Part shown: piece after piece, positions 15,916 through 24,471 of the stretch
How positions within the stretch are numbered: the first letter of the stretch is position 1
Layout of the letters: the number at the start of each line of letters is the position of its first letter
Source of the DNA: Bacteroidales bacterium
GTDB taxonomy: Bacteria > Bacteroidota > Bacteroidia > Bacteroidales > UBA932
Direction: 5' to 3'
DNA: 41,671 nt
NCBI GenBank assembly: GCA_017480345.1
Contig: JAFVAU010000003.1
Span: forward strand, 1-41,671
Notes under the pieces: model-generated
What the model was told of the DNA's origin: nothing
Seen by the model: the letters and a program-made list of their open reading frames with translations, nothing else
Database searches by the model: none
Made by a program: the position numbers and the translations under genes

Positions 15916-16935
15916 ATGTCACGAAGAAAACCCACAGGCCGGACTTCATTCACCGTACAAAACCCTCTCTACCGGCATTTACACGCCTGCTGCGCCTCTG
16001 TAGCAATCATTTCTGCTTTCCTGCAGGTTCCGGCCTTTTTTTCTTCGTGTAAGCGCTATTCAGAATATACTGAACACCCTACCGAATCGCGAATTTATAT
16101 AAAATGGACCAAAAATCCAACTCCGGATGCCATAGACCTCTTCTTTTTCGAGACCGGCGGGGCCCAGAAACTGGACTCGTACCAGCAGCTCCAGAACCTT
16201 CAGGGAGAGAGCCGGAACTACGGACTTTCCGGGCCAGGTCCCAAGCGGGTGGTGGTCTTGTCGGCCCAGGCGGGGGTGACGGATTCCTGGCTGGATATCC
16301 AGAACTACGGAAGTATCTGCAAGAAAACCTGGCGGATAGAGGAAGAAGAGCTCTCCGAGCCTCACCTGGTTGCGGAAGCGCTCGTGGAAGACGGGGCCTC
16401 GCGCCTCACCCAACTCAACCTCCAGCCCATGCTCACGGAAGTGCGTCTGAGTTCCCTCAAGGCCGATTTTTCCGAAAGGCCATACGCGGGAAAGAATTTC
16501 ACATGCAGCCGCATCTACCTCAGCTATGCCGCCACCGAATACAAACCCATCGGCCCGGAAGGCGGCCACCCGGTCTCCTGGATTAATCCGGGGCCCTTGG
16601 ACAGCCTGGCCACGGAGGCCCTCCCCCATCCGGAATGGATGCTGAAGGAGGGTTCTTCAGCCCTGCCGATGTCCTTTTTCTGCTACGCCAATCCCGCCTC
16701 CAATGCCTCCATTCCGCGCACTCGATTGGTTATAGAAGGAAACCTGGACGGCGTTCCCTGTTACTACCCCGTCGAAATTCCGGACCTGGCCCCCGCCCGC
16801 GTGTACGACCTCCGCCTGACGCTTCGCCGGATGGGCTCCCCGGACCCGGACATCCCCACGGAAAGCGGTACCGTGCTGGTACAGATTAACCCGCTTCCCT
16901 GGGACGTCCCCGAAGCCTATACCGTAACCTACTGA
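15916..16935 (+). CDS. FimB/Mfa2-type fimbrial lipoprotein
   Basis: A 339-aa lipoprotein. A basic N-terminus and a hydrophobic stretch end in a probable lipobox FFSSC (Cys about residue 45), which is late for a signal peptide; a downstream start is possible but no better ATG is obvious. The mature part is beta-rich and resembles the FimB/Mfa2 group of Bacteroidales anchor or accessory fimbrillins. It probably sits in the outer membrane. The second gene of the operon starts 1 nt after its stop and encodes another such protein. I assign family, not a specific pilus role. Confidence 0.6.
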   Translation: MSRRKPTGRTSFTVQNPLYRHLHACCASVAIISAFLQVPAFFSSCKRYSEYTEHPTESRIYIKWTKNPTPDAIDLFFFETGGAQKLDSYQQLQNLQGESRNYGLSGPGPKRVVVLSAQAGVTDSWLDIQNYGSICKKTWRIEEEELSEPHLVAEALVEDGASRLTQLNLQPMLTEVRLSSLKADFSERPYAGKNFTCSRIYLSYAATEYKPIGPEGGHPVSWINPGPLDSLATEALPHPEWMLKEGSSALPMSFFCYANPASNASIPRTRLVIEGNLDGVPCYYPVEIPDLAPARVYDLRLTLRRMGSPDPDIPTESGTVLVQINPLPWDVPEAYTVTY

Positions 16936-16936
16936 T

Positions 16937-17926
16937 ATGAGAAAATACCTTTCATTCCTGTTATCGTTACTCATCGTTCCGGTTGCCTGCACGCAGGAGC
17001 CTTCTCCCTATGTTCCATTGCGTGTAATCCTGACAGCATCGGCCCTGAACCCAACCCGTGCAGGCGACCCGGACGATGTTAAGATCACCGACTATAACCT
17101 TTATATCTTCAACGCCTTCGGGGTGCTGGAAGAGCGGGTCTACGTTCCCGCCCGGTCCCTGAGGCTGGTGAACGGAAAGGTGGAATACCGCACCACGCTC
17201 CTCAAGGATGTGCCTTACACGGTGCTGGCGGCGGCCAACCTGGGTTATGAGCTCCCCTTCCGCACCTTGGAGGAAGCCCGCAGCTACCGTTACCACCTGG
17301 CCTACCCGGACGAATTCACCCAGGGGCTCCCCATGGTGGCCTTCATCCAGGAGACCACCGTAGGAGACGACGGGGTGCTGGAGGTGCCCTTGGAGCGGCT
17401 GATGGCCCGCATCGAGCTCACGATAGACCGAAGCAGCCTCCGCTCGGACATCCGGTTCAAAGTGACGGACGTGCGGGTGGGCGCCTGCCCTTCATCTGCC
17501 CGCCTAATCGGCCCCAGCCGCGTGAGCGGAAAGCAGGAGACCTTCAACATCGGCTATGGCAAGACGGGGAACCAGGTGAGCGCCCTCAACCAGACCTCCC
17601 AGGGCAACCTGAGCCAAAGCGTGAGTGTGTACCTGCTGGAAAACTGCCAGGGAGACCTGCTGGACAACGTGCTCACGGACAGCGGGAAAGTCTTTGCCGA
17701 CGGCCGCTACGAGGAAATCTGCTCCTACATTGAGCTCAAGGCCGAATACCATTCCCCGCAGCGGAACACCCGCGTGGGAGAGAGGCTCATCTACCGCTTC
17801 TACCTGGGAGAAAACCGCAACAATTTCGATGTCCGGAGGAATTGCTGGTACCGGATTACGGTGCAGCCCACCGGAGACGGCCTGTCCGAGGAAAGCTGGC
17901 GGGTGGACCAGGGCGGGATGGACTGA
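16937..17926 (+). CDS. Fimbrillin-like lipoprotein (FimB/Mfa-type)
   Basis: A 329-aa lipoprotein with a clear signal peptide and lipobox (LLSLLIVPVAC, Cys about residue 17). The N-terminal beta-sandwich has the ITDYNLYIFNAFGVLEERVY stretch typical of Bacteroidales fimbrillin-like folds, and the second domain ends with NCWYRITVQPTGDG, as in DUF4906/FimB-like proteins. It is translated in an operon with 15916-16935. With no major fimbrillin nearby, the two may form a minor or accessory adhesin system. The next gene starts from its own promoter, which begins 5 nt past this stop. Confidence 0.65.
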   Translation: MRKYLSFLLSLLIVPVACTQEPSPYVPLRVILTASALNPTRAGDPDDVKITDYNLYIFNAFGVLEERVYVPARSLRLVNGKVEYRTTLLKDVPYTVLAAANLGYELPFRTLEEARSYRYHLAYPDEFTQGLPMVAFIQETTVGDDGVLEVPLERLMARIELTIDRSSLRSDIRFKVTDVRVGACPSSARLIGPSRVSGKQETFNIGYGKTGNQVSALNQTSQGNLSQSVSVYLLENCQGDLLDNVLTDSGKVFADGRYEEICSYIELKAEYHSPQRNTRVGERLIYRFYLGENRNNFDVRRNCWYRITVQPTGDGLSEESWRVDQGGMD

Positions 17927-17930
17927 GCGC

Positions 17931-17961
17931 TTGCTTTTCGGGGGCAGTTGTATTATCTTTG
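17931..17961 (+). promoter_or_regulatory. Promoter for the GT4 gene, nearly leaderless
   Basis: TTGC (17931-17934), a 19-nt spacer, then TATCTTTG (17954-17961). The start codon is at 17970, only 8 nt beyond the -7 box, so the transcript should have a leader of a few nucleotides and no room for an SD. Confidence 0.7.
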
Positions 17962-17969
17962 TATGGATT

Positions 17970-19058
17970 ATGAAGATACTCTACCTCACAGATACGTTGT
18001 ACAATGCCGGAGGCATGGAAAGGATTCTCATCCTCAAGGCCAACCGGCTGGTGCGCGATTTTGGTCATGAGGTGAGCTTTGTCACCAATCACCAGAAAGG
18101 GCGGCCCACCTTCTTTCCCCTGGACCCTCGGGTAAAGCTGCTGGATATCAACTGCTTCCTCCGCCTGCCCATCCAGGTGCCCCTGTACCTGAGAAAGTTG
18201 GACGCCGTGGTGAAAGCGGAAAAACCGGATATCATCGTTGACCTTCACCTCCTCACGATGGGCAAGCTGAAGGAACGCTATCCCGGCATCGTCGTCATGA
18301 GCGAGTTCCACTTCTGCCATGAGATGTTCCGGATTCGGAAGAAAACCCGGCGGATGCACCGGATGGAAAAGGCCGTGAGCCGCCTGGACTGCTTTGTGGT
18401 GCTTACCCAGGAAGATAAAAAGGCGTGGGAACCCTTCTGCCCCCATATCGTCCAAATCTATAATCCCAGTACTTTTATTCAAGATGACGGCGTCCGCGCT
18501 CCGCTGGAGGCCAAACGCTGCATCAGCGGCGGGCGTTTTGAGTCCCAGAAGAATTATTCCCGCATGATTGAGCTCTGGAGCCAGCTTCATCCCCGTCATC
18601 CAGATTGGGTGCTGGACCTGTACGGCAACGGGAAAGAGAAGAAAAAGATAGAAAAGCAGATTGTCCGCTTGGGCCTGGGAGACTCCGTGAGGCTTCATCC
18701 GGCCTCCCGGCAAATCCGGGAAGAGATGCTGGGCAGTTCCATCTACCTGATGACTTCCCTTTTCGAGGGCTTCCCGCTGGTCTTGGTGGAGAGCGCCTCC
18801 ATAGGACTCCCCTGCGTGGCCTTCCGCTGTCCCTGCGGACCGGGAGAATTCATCCGGGACGGGTTGGACGGCTTCACGGCCGATCCGGATAATTCTCAGG
18901 AATGGATAGCAAAGGTGGAAAGGCTCATGGAGGACTCCGAGCTTCGGAAAAAGATGGGAGAAAACTGCCTGGATAAAGCCAAAGACTTTACGGAAGAGCT
19001 AATTATGCCCCGCTGGGACGCCCTTTTCAGAGAACTTGTCAAAAAGAAACATGCCTGA
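17970..19058 (+). CDS. GT4-family (GT-B) glycosyltransferase
   Basis: A 362-aa GT-B glycosyltransferase. The N-terminus has LTDTLYNAGGMERI, the Gly-rich acceptor-side loop of family 4. The C-terminal domain has GRFESQKNYSRMIE and the EX7E motif FEGFPLVLVESASIGLP that binds the nucleotide-sugar donor. It acts at the cytoplasmic face in surface glycan or O-antigen assembly (inferred). The start at 17970 is set by the promoter; upstream extension of the frame is out-of-frame shadow of the lipoprotein gene. Its stop overlaps the next glycosyltransferase by 8 nt. Confidence 0.85.
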   Translation: MKILYLTDTLYNAGGMERILILKANRLVRDFGHEVSFVTNHQKGRPTFFPLDPRVKLLDINCFLRLPIQVPLYLRKLDAVVKAEKPDIIVDLHLLTMGKLKERYPGIVVMSEFHFCHEMFRIRKKTRRMHRMEKAVSRLDCFVVLTQEDKKAWEPFCPHIVQIYNPSTFIQDDGVRAPLEAKRCISGGRFESQKNYSRMIELWSQLHPRHPDWVLDLYGNGKEKKKIEKQIVRLGLGDSVRLHPASRQIREEMLGSSIYLMTSLFEGFPLVLVESASIGLPCVAFRCPCGPGEFIRDGLDGFTADPDNSQEWIAKVERLMEDSELRKKMGENCLDKAKDFTEELIMPRWDALFRELVKKKHA

Positions 19059-20823
19059 GATTTCCATCATCATCCCCTGCTACAATGTGCAGAAATACCT
19101 GCCACGTTGCCTTGACAGCCTGCTGGCCCAGTCTCATCAGGATTGGGAAGCCGTCTGCGTGGACGACGGCAGTACGGATGCTACAGCGGCCCTCCTGGAC
19201 ACTTATGCCGCCCGGGACGGTCGCATCCGTGCCATCCGCCAGCCTAACGCTGGAGTGAGCAGCGCCCGAAACCGGGCCCTGGGAGAGGCCCGGGGGCAGT
19301 ATATCCTCTTTGTGGACAGTGACGACCTCCTGCATCCCCAGGCCCTGGAAATCTGCCTCAAGCTGGCCCGGAAGGACGGCAGCGACCTTGTCACCTTCAC
19401 CTACGACCATGCCTGGCGCACCCGTCTGATGGTGCGTCATGCCCTTCATCTGGGAGACCCGCAAAGCATCCGTTTCCCGGCCATAGGAGAAGTTGAATCG
19501 GCCACTACGGAGAACATCTTTGAGCATGCCACCGAGCGCTCCAAGCATGAGGACCCGCTGGCCACGCGCCATTGCCAGCCCTGGCGGTGCCTGTACAAAA
19601 AAGAGATTCTGGAGGGTATCCCCTTCATCCCCGGCATCATTTACGAAGACTTCCCCTGGTGGAGCCAGGTGCTTCTGAGGGTTGGGAAAGCCACCCTCAC
19701 CCGCCTGCCGCTCTATTATTATTATCCCAACCCGGGAAGCTACATCCTTTCCTCGAAGGAAGAATACAAGATTCGGAGCCTGGTTACTGCCATTGCCGCC
19801 GCAAAGGAGGCCTATGCATCGGCCCAAGCCTCCGTCAGGGCCAAGTGGGAAGAGGAATTTCTCCAGCCCTTCGAGCACAAGCTGGCCTCAAAAAGGACGC
19901 CCATCGGCCGGACGCGGGCCAAATTATTGCTGTTCGGGCACATCCTCAACCCCCTCTGGGACGGGGAAGAGAAGCACCGGGAACGCCGCTGTGCCGCCTT
20001 CGGACGCATCCTCACGGCCTATATGAAGAGGAACTGGCTGCCCGCCGCCCTCTCCGTGAAGCCCGCCACCTGCACGGAAAGCACGGAAGAAAAAATCTTC
20101 ACCCTCTGGCTGCAAGGGGAGCGGCAGGCGCCGCCCATCGTCCAATCCTGTTTCAAGAGCATCCGCGAGCACTGCAGCCAGGAGCTGGTGGTGCTGGACG
20201 CCCAAACCCTGCACAACTACATCTCCCTTCCGGCGGTCATCGAGGAAAAATACCGGGCCGGAAAAATCAAGCCCGCCCATTATGCCGACATCTGCCGCGT
20301 GGAACTGCTGCACACCTACGGAGGTTATTGGCTGGATTCCACCTGCTTTGTCACCGGCCCCATTCCGGAATACATCCGGGAGCAGGATTTCTTCATGTTC
20401 ATGGCCGGGGCCAAGGTGCACGGCAATTACAGCTATGTCCAAAACTGCTTTATCCGCGCCCGCAAAGGCTCCTACCTGTTGGAGGCCTGGAGAGCCATGA
20501 TTCTGGACTACTGGCTGCACGAAGAGCGCCGGGTAGATTATTTCATGCACCAGGTGATGTTCCGCACCCTGGTCCATGAGGTGCCGCAGGCCCGGGAATA
20601 TTTTGAGCGTTTCCCGCATCTGGACCAGTACCCCACGCACCTCTACCTGTACGAATACAAAGACCGGCCCTGGGACCCGGAAGTGTTCCGGAAGGCCGCT
20701 CAAGAGGGATTCTTCTATCAGAAAACCAGTTACCGGGACTTGGAGAAGGTAGTTCCCGGCTCCTTTGCCCACTATCTTATACGATATTCCAAAACCGCTC
20801 CGGAATCCGGACCACAAGTTTGA
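19051..20823 (+). CDS. Bifunctional glycosyltransferase: GT2 plus Caps_synth-type domain
   Basis: A 590-aa protein with two transferase modules. The N-terminal GT2 (GT-A) domain (about residues 3-250) has IIIPCYNVQKYLPRCLDSLL, DDGSTDATAAL and the catalytic LFVDSDD. The C-terminal module (about 345-520) resembles the capsular polysaccharide synthesis family: IFTLWLQGERQAPPIVQSC, then YADICRVELLHTYGGYWLDS, where the acidic residue replaces a strict DXD. The start is ATG 19051, inside the end of the upstream gene; a TTG at 19036 is less likely. A single chain carrying both could add two successive sugars. The 3' end overlaps the convergent gene by 47 bp. Confidence 0.8.
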   Translation: MPEISIIIPCYNVQKYLPRCLDSLLAQSHQDWEAVCVDDGSTDATAALLDTYAARDGRIRAIRQPNAGVSSARNRALGEARGQYILFVDSDDLLHPQALEICLKLARKDGSDLVTFTYDHAWRTRLMVRHALHLGDPQSIRFPAIGEVESATTENIFEHATERSKHEDPLATRHCQPWRCLYKKEILEGIPFIPGIIYEDFPWWSQVLLRVGKATLTRLPLYYYYPNPGSYILSSKEEYKIRSLVTAIAAAKEAYASAQASVRAKWEEEFLQPFEHKLASKRTPIGRTRAKLLLFGHILNPLWDGEEKHRERRCAAFGRILTAYMKRNWLPAALSVKPATCTESTEEKIFTLWLQGERQAPPIVQSCFKSIREHCSQELVVLDAQTLHNYISLPAVIEEKYRAGKIKPAHYADICRVELLHTYGGYWLDSTCFVTGPIPEYIREQDFFMFMAGAKVHGNYSYVQNCFIRARKGSYLLEAWRAMILDYWLHEERRVDYFMHQVMFRTLVHEVPQAREYFERFPHLDQYPTHLYLYEYKDRPWDPEVFRKAAQEGFFYQKTSYRDLEKVVPGSFAHYLIRYSKTAPESGPQV

Positions 20824-21616
20824 GTCCCAGCATGCCGGGCTTGTTCCAGGCATAGGGCGGTCTCAGGAGGGTCTGCGCCACACGGGAGAGCCGCGTCCAG
20901 CGGTCAAAGTCCCGGGCTCTGAGCTCCGTCACTAAGCGGATGGCACGGGAGCGTTTATGCATGTGCTTGCCCCAGCCCTGCGCCAGGCGGTCTTGGTCCT
21001 GGAAACGGTCTTGCAGGCGCTTCATGTCAAAATAGCCAAAATGGAAAAGATACAAGTCTTTGGCTATATGGAAGTTATGTCCCTTAATCCGATGAAAGCC
21101 ACTCCCCCAGGTATAGGGCGCCGCCAAAATGGAAGGCTTGGTGTAACGCGTGCCAATCTGGGCATAATGCCGCTGCTGCAGGAAAGGCCGATCTTCCGTA
21201 ATGTCCGGCTCCTCGCCCAGTTTCTGCCCAAAATCCAGTCCCAAGGCCGATGCCGACCCCTTCACCGGAAGACCGCTCAGGTATTCCCGCAGCGTCTTCC
21301 CCAGTTTGGGGTCCACCACCACGAATTCGTCGGCATCCACGCCGATGACCAGGTCATAGCCCCCGGCCAGCAGCTCCGCCGCTTTTCCGGAAAGAAACTT
21401 AAGCCTCCCCTTTTCGGCCGATACCACCTGCGTCCCTATCTTCTCCACCGCCAGGGCATGCGTACCCTCGCAGAAGGAGGCCACCTGCTGGTCCAGACCG
21501 TCATAGAAGATAAAGAGGTTTTCCTTTCCGTCCAGTTCACGGCCGTAGTACTCCACCCACTTGCGCAGGTAGAAGTCGTCGTTACGGACCATGGTGAGGG
21601 CGGCTATCCGTTTCAT
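20777..21616 (-). CDS. GT2-like glycosyltransferase (Glyco_tranf_2_4 type), coupled to uvrA
   Basis: A 279-aa GT-A-type transferase. It has an early MVRNDDFYLRKWVEYY (acceptor-recognition segment of this group), the catalytic VIGVDADEFVV with DxD, and a late FHFGYF. Its ATG overlaps the uvrA stop (ATGA at 21613-21616), so it is translationally coupled to a DNA-repair gene and lies on the strand opposite the other two transferases. The last 47 bp overlap the convergent GT2 fusion gene. Acceptor and sugar cannot be deduced. Confidence 0.8.
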   Translation of the reverse strand: MKRIAALTMVRNDDFYLRKWVEYYGRELDGKENLFIFYDGLDQQVASFCEGTHALAVEKIGTQVVSAEKGRLKFLSGKAAELLAGGYDLVIGVDADEFVVVDPKLGKTLREYLSGLPVKGSASALGLDFGQKLGEEPDITEDRPFLQQRHYAQIGTRYTKPSILAAPYTWGSGFHRIKGHNFHIAKDLYLFHFGYFDMKRLQDRFQDQDRLAQGWGKHMHKRSRAIRLVTELRARDFDRWTRLSRVAQTLLRPPYAWNKPGMLGLKLVVRIPERFWNIV

Positions 21617-24471
21617 AGATACTTGGCTGTAAAGGTTTTACCTTGTTTCTTCAAATCTTCCGGCGTGCCGGCAAACACCACTTCCCCGCCCCGGGCGCCG
21701 GCGTCGGGCCCCAGGTCTATCACCCAGTCCGCGCTGCGGATTACGTCCACGTTGTGTTCCACCACAATCACCGTATGGCCCTTGGAGAGCAGCACGTCAA
21801 AGGCCTTCAGGAGTTTTTCCACGTCGTAGAAATGGAGGCCGGTGGTGGGCTCGTCAAAGAGGAAGAGAATCTTCTCCCGGCCACCGGAGGCCAGCGAGAG
21901 GAAATAGGCCAGTTTGATGCGCTGGCTCTCTCCGCCGGAGAGGGTGCTGGACGGCTGCCCCAGTTTGATATAGCCCAGGCCCACGTCCACCAAGGGTTGC
22001 AGCTTGGCGGCAATGGTGCGGGCGGCTTCTTCCTTCTGGGCGCTGAAGAAGGCGATGGCCCCCTCCACGCTCATATTCAGGATATCGTCTACATTCAAGC
22101 CTTGGTAGCGGACTTCCAGGATATCCGGCTTGAAGCGCTTGCCGCCGCAGCTTTCGCACACCATCGTAACATCGGCCATGAACTGCATGCCAATCTTCAC
22201 GAAGCCGTCTCCCTGGCATTCCGGACAGCGGCCGCCGTCCTGGTTGAAGGAGAAGTAGGACGGGGTGTAGCCGTTGATGCGGGCATACTGCTGCTCAGAA
22301 AGGAGCTTGCGGATGTCGTCGTAAATCTTCAGATAGGTGACGGCATTGGAGCGGGAACTCTTGCCGATGGGATTCTGGTCCACATATTCTACCCGCGAGA
22401 TGCGGCTGAGGTCTCCGCTCAGGCCCTTGAAGGTGCCGGGGAGGTCTCCGGTCTCGTTAAGCCGCCGGTGCAGCGCCGGATACAGGATGTCCCCCACCAG
22501 CGAGCTCTTGCCGCTGCCGGACACGCCGCTCACCACGGTGAAGGCGTTCAGGGGGAAGCGGACGTCAATGTCCTTGAGGTTGTTCTGCATGGCCCCTTCC
22601 ACGGTGATGCTGTAGTGCCAGGGGTTCTTCTCCCTTACATAGGGCTTGCGGATACCCGAGAGGTACTGCAGCGTCAGGGATGGCCGGTCGGGGCCGGCCA
22701 TGACGGCGTCGGCCACGCCTTGAAACACCACCTCGCCGCCGTTTTCGCCGGCGCGGGGGCCCAGGTCTATGAGGCAGTCGGCCGCCCGGATAATCTCCGG
22801 ATCATGCTCCACCACAACAACCGTGTTCCCGATGTCCCTGAGCCGTTTGAGCACCGCAATGAGCCGCTCGGTATCCCGGGGATGCAGGCCGATGGAAGGC
22901 TCGTCCAGGATGTACATGGAGCCCACCAGGGAGCTGCCCAGCGCCGTCACCAGATTCACCCGCTGGCTTTCTCCGCCGGAAAGGGTGTTCATGGTCCGGC
23001 TGAGGGTGAGGTAGCCCAGGCCCACGTCTTCAATGCACTGGAGCCTGTAGCAAATCTCCTCTATCGTCTTGCCCGCTATCTCCATCTCATAGGCCGACAG
23101 TTTCGTATCAGTAAACCACTGCAGCAGGTCCTCCACGGTCATCGAAAGGAGCTCGTGGATGGTCTTTCCGCCCACCTTCACCCAGAGGGCTTCCTTCCTG
23201 AGGCGGCTGCCGCCGCAGGAGTGGCAGGTGGTGCGGCCGCTGTAGCGGCTGAGCATGTATTTGTACTGTATCTTGTAGCGGTTGGCCTCCACCCACTCGA
23301 AGAACTCGTTGATGCCCACGATAGTGCTCTCGTCCCCCATGGTGGCACGGGAGTCCCAGAGGATGCGTTTCTGCTCTTCCGTGAGTTTGCAGTAAGGCTC
23401 GAAGATAGGGATGCCGTATTTCTCGGAGTTCTTGATTACCAGGTCTTTGAACCAACTCATCTTCTCTCCCCGCCAGCAGGCGATGGCCCCGTCGTAGATG
23501 CTCTTGGTCTTGTCCGGCACCACCAGGTCTTCACTCACCCCCACAATCTTGCCCAGGCCGCCGCACACGGGGCAGGCCCCCAGCGGACTGTTAAAGGAAA
23601 AGAGGTACTCGTCCGGATGCCGGAACACCAGTCCGTCCTTCTCAAAGCGAGAGCAGAATCGCTGGAGTCCGGAGGCAGAGACCCTTCCCGGAGCATTTGC
23701 CCGTACAGGGTCGCGAAGCGACGCGGAGGGAAGGGTCTCTGCCTCCGGGCTCCACAGGGCCATGTCTCCATGGCCTTTGTCAAAGGCGGCCTGGATGGAG
23801 GCATTCAGGCGGGTACGGAGATCCTGATTCAGTTCTCCGCCAGTTTTCACGCGGTCCACCAGGAGCCACAGCCCCTCCGGGTAGCGGCCGTCCATCTGCA
23901 TCACGTCCTCAATGGCGTACAGGGTGCCATCGGCAGGAGAAAACAGGCGCCCGAAGCCTTCTTCCTTGAGCGCGAGCATAAGCTCCACCTTGTCCTGGCG
24001 GCTGTCCCAATGGATATCGGCCAGGATATACCAGGCGCCCTCCGTGAGGGCTTCCAGCACGTCCTTGACGGTATGGGCCTTTACCTCTTCCCCGCTCACG
24101 GGAGAATACGTGCGGCCGATACGGGCGAAGAGCAGCCGCAGGTAATCGTAGATTTCCGTGGTGGTGGCCACAGTGCTCCGGGGGTTGCGGATATTCACCT
24201 TCTGTTCGATGGCGATGGCCGGCGGAATACCGTCTATGGACTCTACGTCAGGCTTGGACATCCGGCCCAGGAACTGCCGCGCATAGGAGGACAGGCTTTC
24301 CGCAAAGCGGCGCTGTCCCTCCGCAAAGAGCGTGTCAAAAGCTAGGGAACTCTTGCCGCTGCCGGATACGCCGGTAATCACCACCAGCCTGTTACGGGGG
24401 ATTTCCACCGTAATGTCCTTGAGGTTGTTCACCTTGGCGTGACGGATCACTATGTTTCCTTCTGCGGGCAT
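21613..24471 (-). CDS. uvrA: UvrA, excinuclease ABC subunit A
   Basis: A 952-aa ATPase that finds bulky DNA lesions and loads UvrB. The first ATPase half has Walker A GVSGSGKSSLAF, a zinc-finger CPVCGG, a signature LSGGESQRVNL and Walker B MYILDEPSIGLHP. The second half repeats these as GVSGSGKSSLVGD, CPECQG...CESCGG, LSGGESQRIKLA and LFLFDEPTTGLH. Two in-frame palindromic elements enlarge it: one at 22680-22701 (VMAGPDRPS linker) and a large one at 23664-23753 that adds about 28 residues before the first zinc finger. Its ATG follows directly after the stop of the NusG-like gene, with no gap. Confidence 0.95.
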   Translation of the reverse strand: MPAEGNIVIRHAKVNNLKDITVEIPRNRLVVITGVSGSGKSSLAFDTLFAEGQRRFAESLSSYARQFLGRMSKPDVESIDGIPPAIAIEQKVNIRNPRSTVATTTEIYDYLRLLFARIGRTYSPVSGEEVKAHTVKDVLEALTEGAWYILADIHWDSRQDKVELMLALKEEGFGRLFSPADGTLYAIEDVMQMDGRYPEGLWLLVDRVKTGGELNQDLRTRLNASIQAAFDKGHGDMALWSPEAETLPSASLRDPVRANAPGRVSASGLQRFCSRFEKDGLVFRHPDEYLFSFNSPLGACPVCGGLGKIVGVSEDLVVPDKTKSIYDGAIACWRGEKMSWFKDLVIKNSEKYGIPIFEPYCKLTEEQKRILWDSRATMGDESTIVGINEFFEWVEANRYKIQYKYMLSRYSGRTTCHSCGGSRLRKEALWVKVGGKTIHELLSMTVEDLLQWFTDTKLSAYEMEIAGKTIEEICYRLQCIEDVGLGYLTLSRTMNTLSGGESQRVNLVTALGSSLVGSMYILDEPSIGLHPRDTERLIAVLKRLRDIGNTVVVVEHDPEIIRAADCLIDLGPRAGENGGEVVFQGVADAVMAGPDRPSLTLQYLSGIRKPYVREKNPWHYSITVEGAMQNNLKDIDVRFPLNAFTVVSGVSGSGKSSLVGDILYPALHRRLNETGDLPGTFKGLSGDLSRISRVEYVDQNPIGKSSRSNAVTYLKIYDDIRKLLSEQQYARINGYTPSYFSFNQDGGRCPECQGDGFVKIGMQFMADVTMVCESCGGKRFKPDILEVRYQGLNVDDILNMSVEGAIAFFSAQKEEAARTIAAKLQPLVDVGLGYIKLGQPSSTLSGGESQRIKLAYFLSLASGGREKILFLFDEPTTGLHFYDVEKLLKAFDVLLSKGHTVIVVEHNVDVIRSADWVIDLGPDAGARGGEVVFAGTPEDLKKQGKTFTAKYL
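22680..22701. repeat. Palindromic element, ATGGCCGG variant, inside uvrA
   Basis: Arms ATGGCCGG / CCGGCCAT are perfect, with loop TCGGGG and downstream GACG. Compared with the uvrD copy, both arms changed together (C to G in one, G to C in the other), so base pairing is kept. On the minus strand it encodes VMAGPDRPS in a linker of UvrA. Confidence 0.8.
23664..23753. repeat. Large inverted repeat inserted in frame in uvrA
   Basis: Arms 23664-23689 and 23728-23753 pair over 25 of 26 positions; the inner 21 bp are perfect. The 38-nt loop contains its own small hairpin (GTCGC-gaa-GCGAC). On the minus strand it encodes a low-conservation segment (SPEAETLPSASLRDPVRA, then VSASG) located between the FDKG region and the first zinc finger of UvrA, a place variable between species. 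Looks like a mobile palindromic element tolerated in a coding region. Confidence 0.75.

Noticed and set aside
17625-17969. N-terminal extension of the GT4 glycosyltransferase
   Set aside because: It is the out-of-frame reading of the lipoprotein gene; the promoter at 17931-17961 and the conserved start MKILYLTD place the real start at 17970.
21643-24345. 900-codon antisense ORF across uvrA
   Set aside because: Shadow of the uvrA reading frame caused by high third-position GC; no domain, and uvrA motifs are complete on the minus strand.
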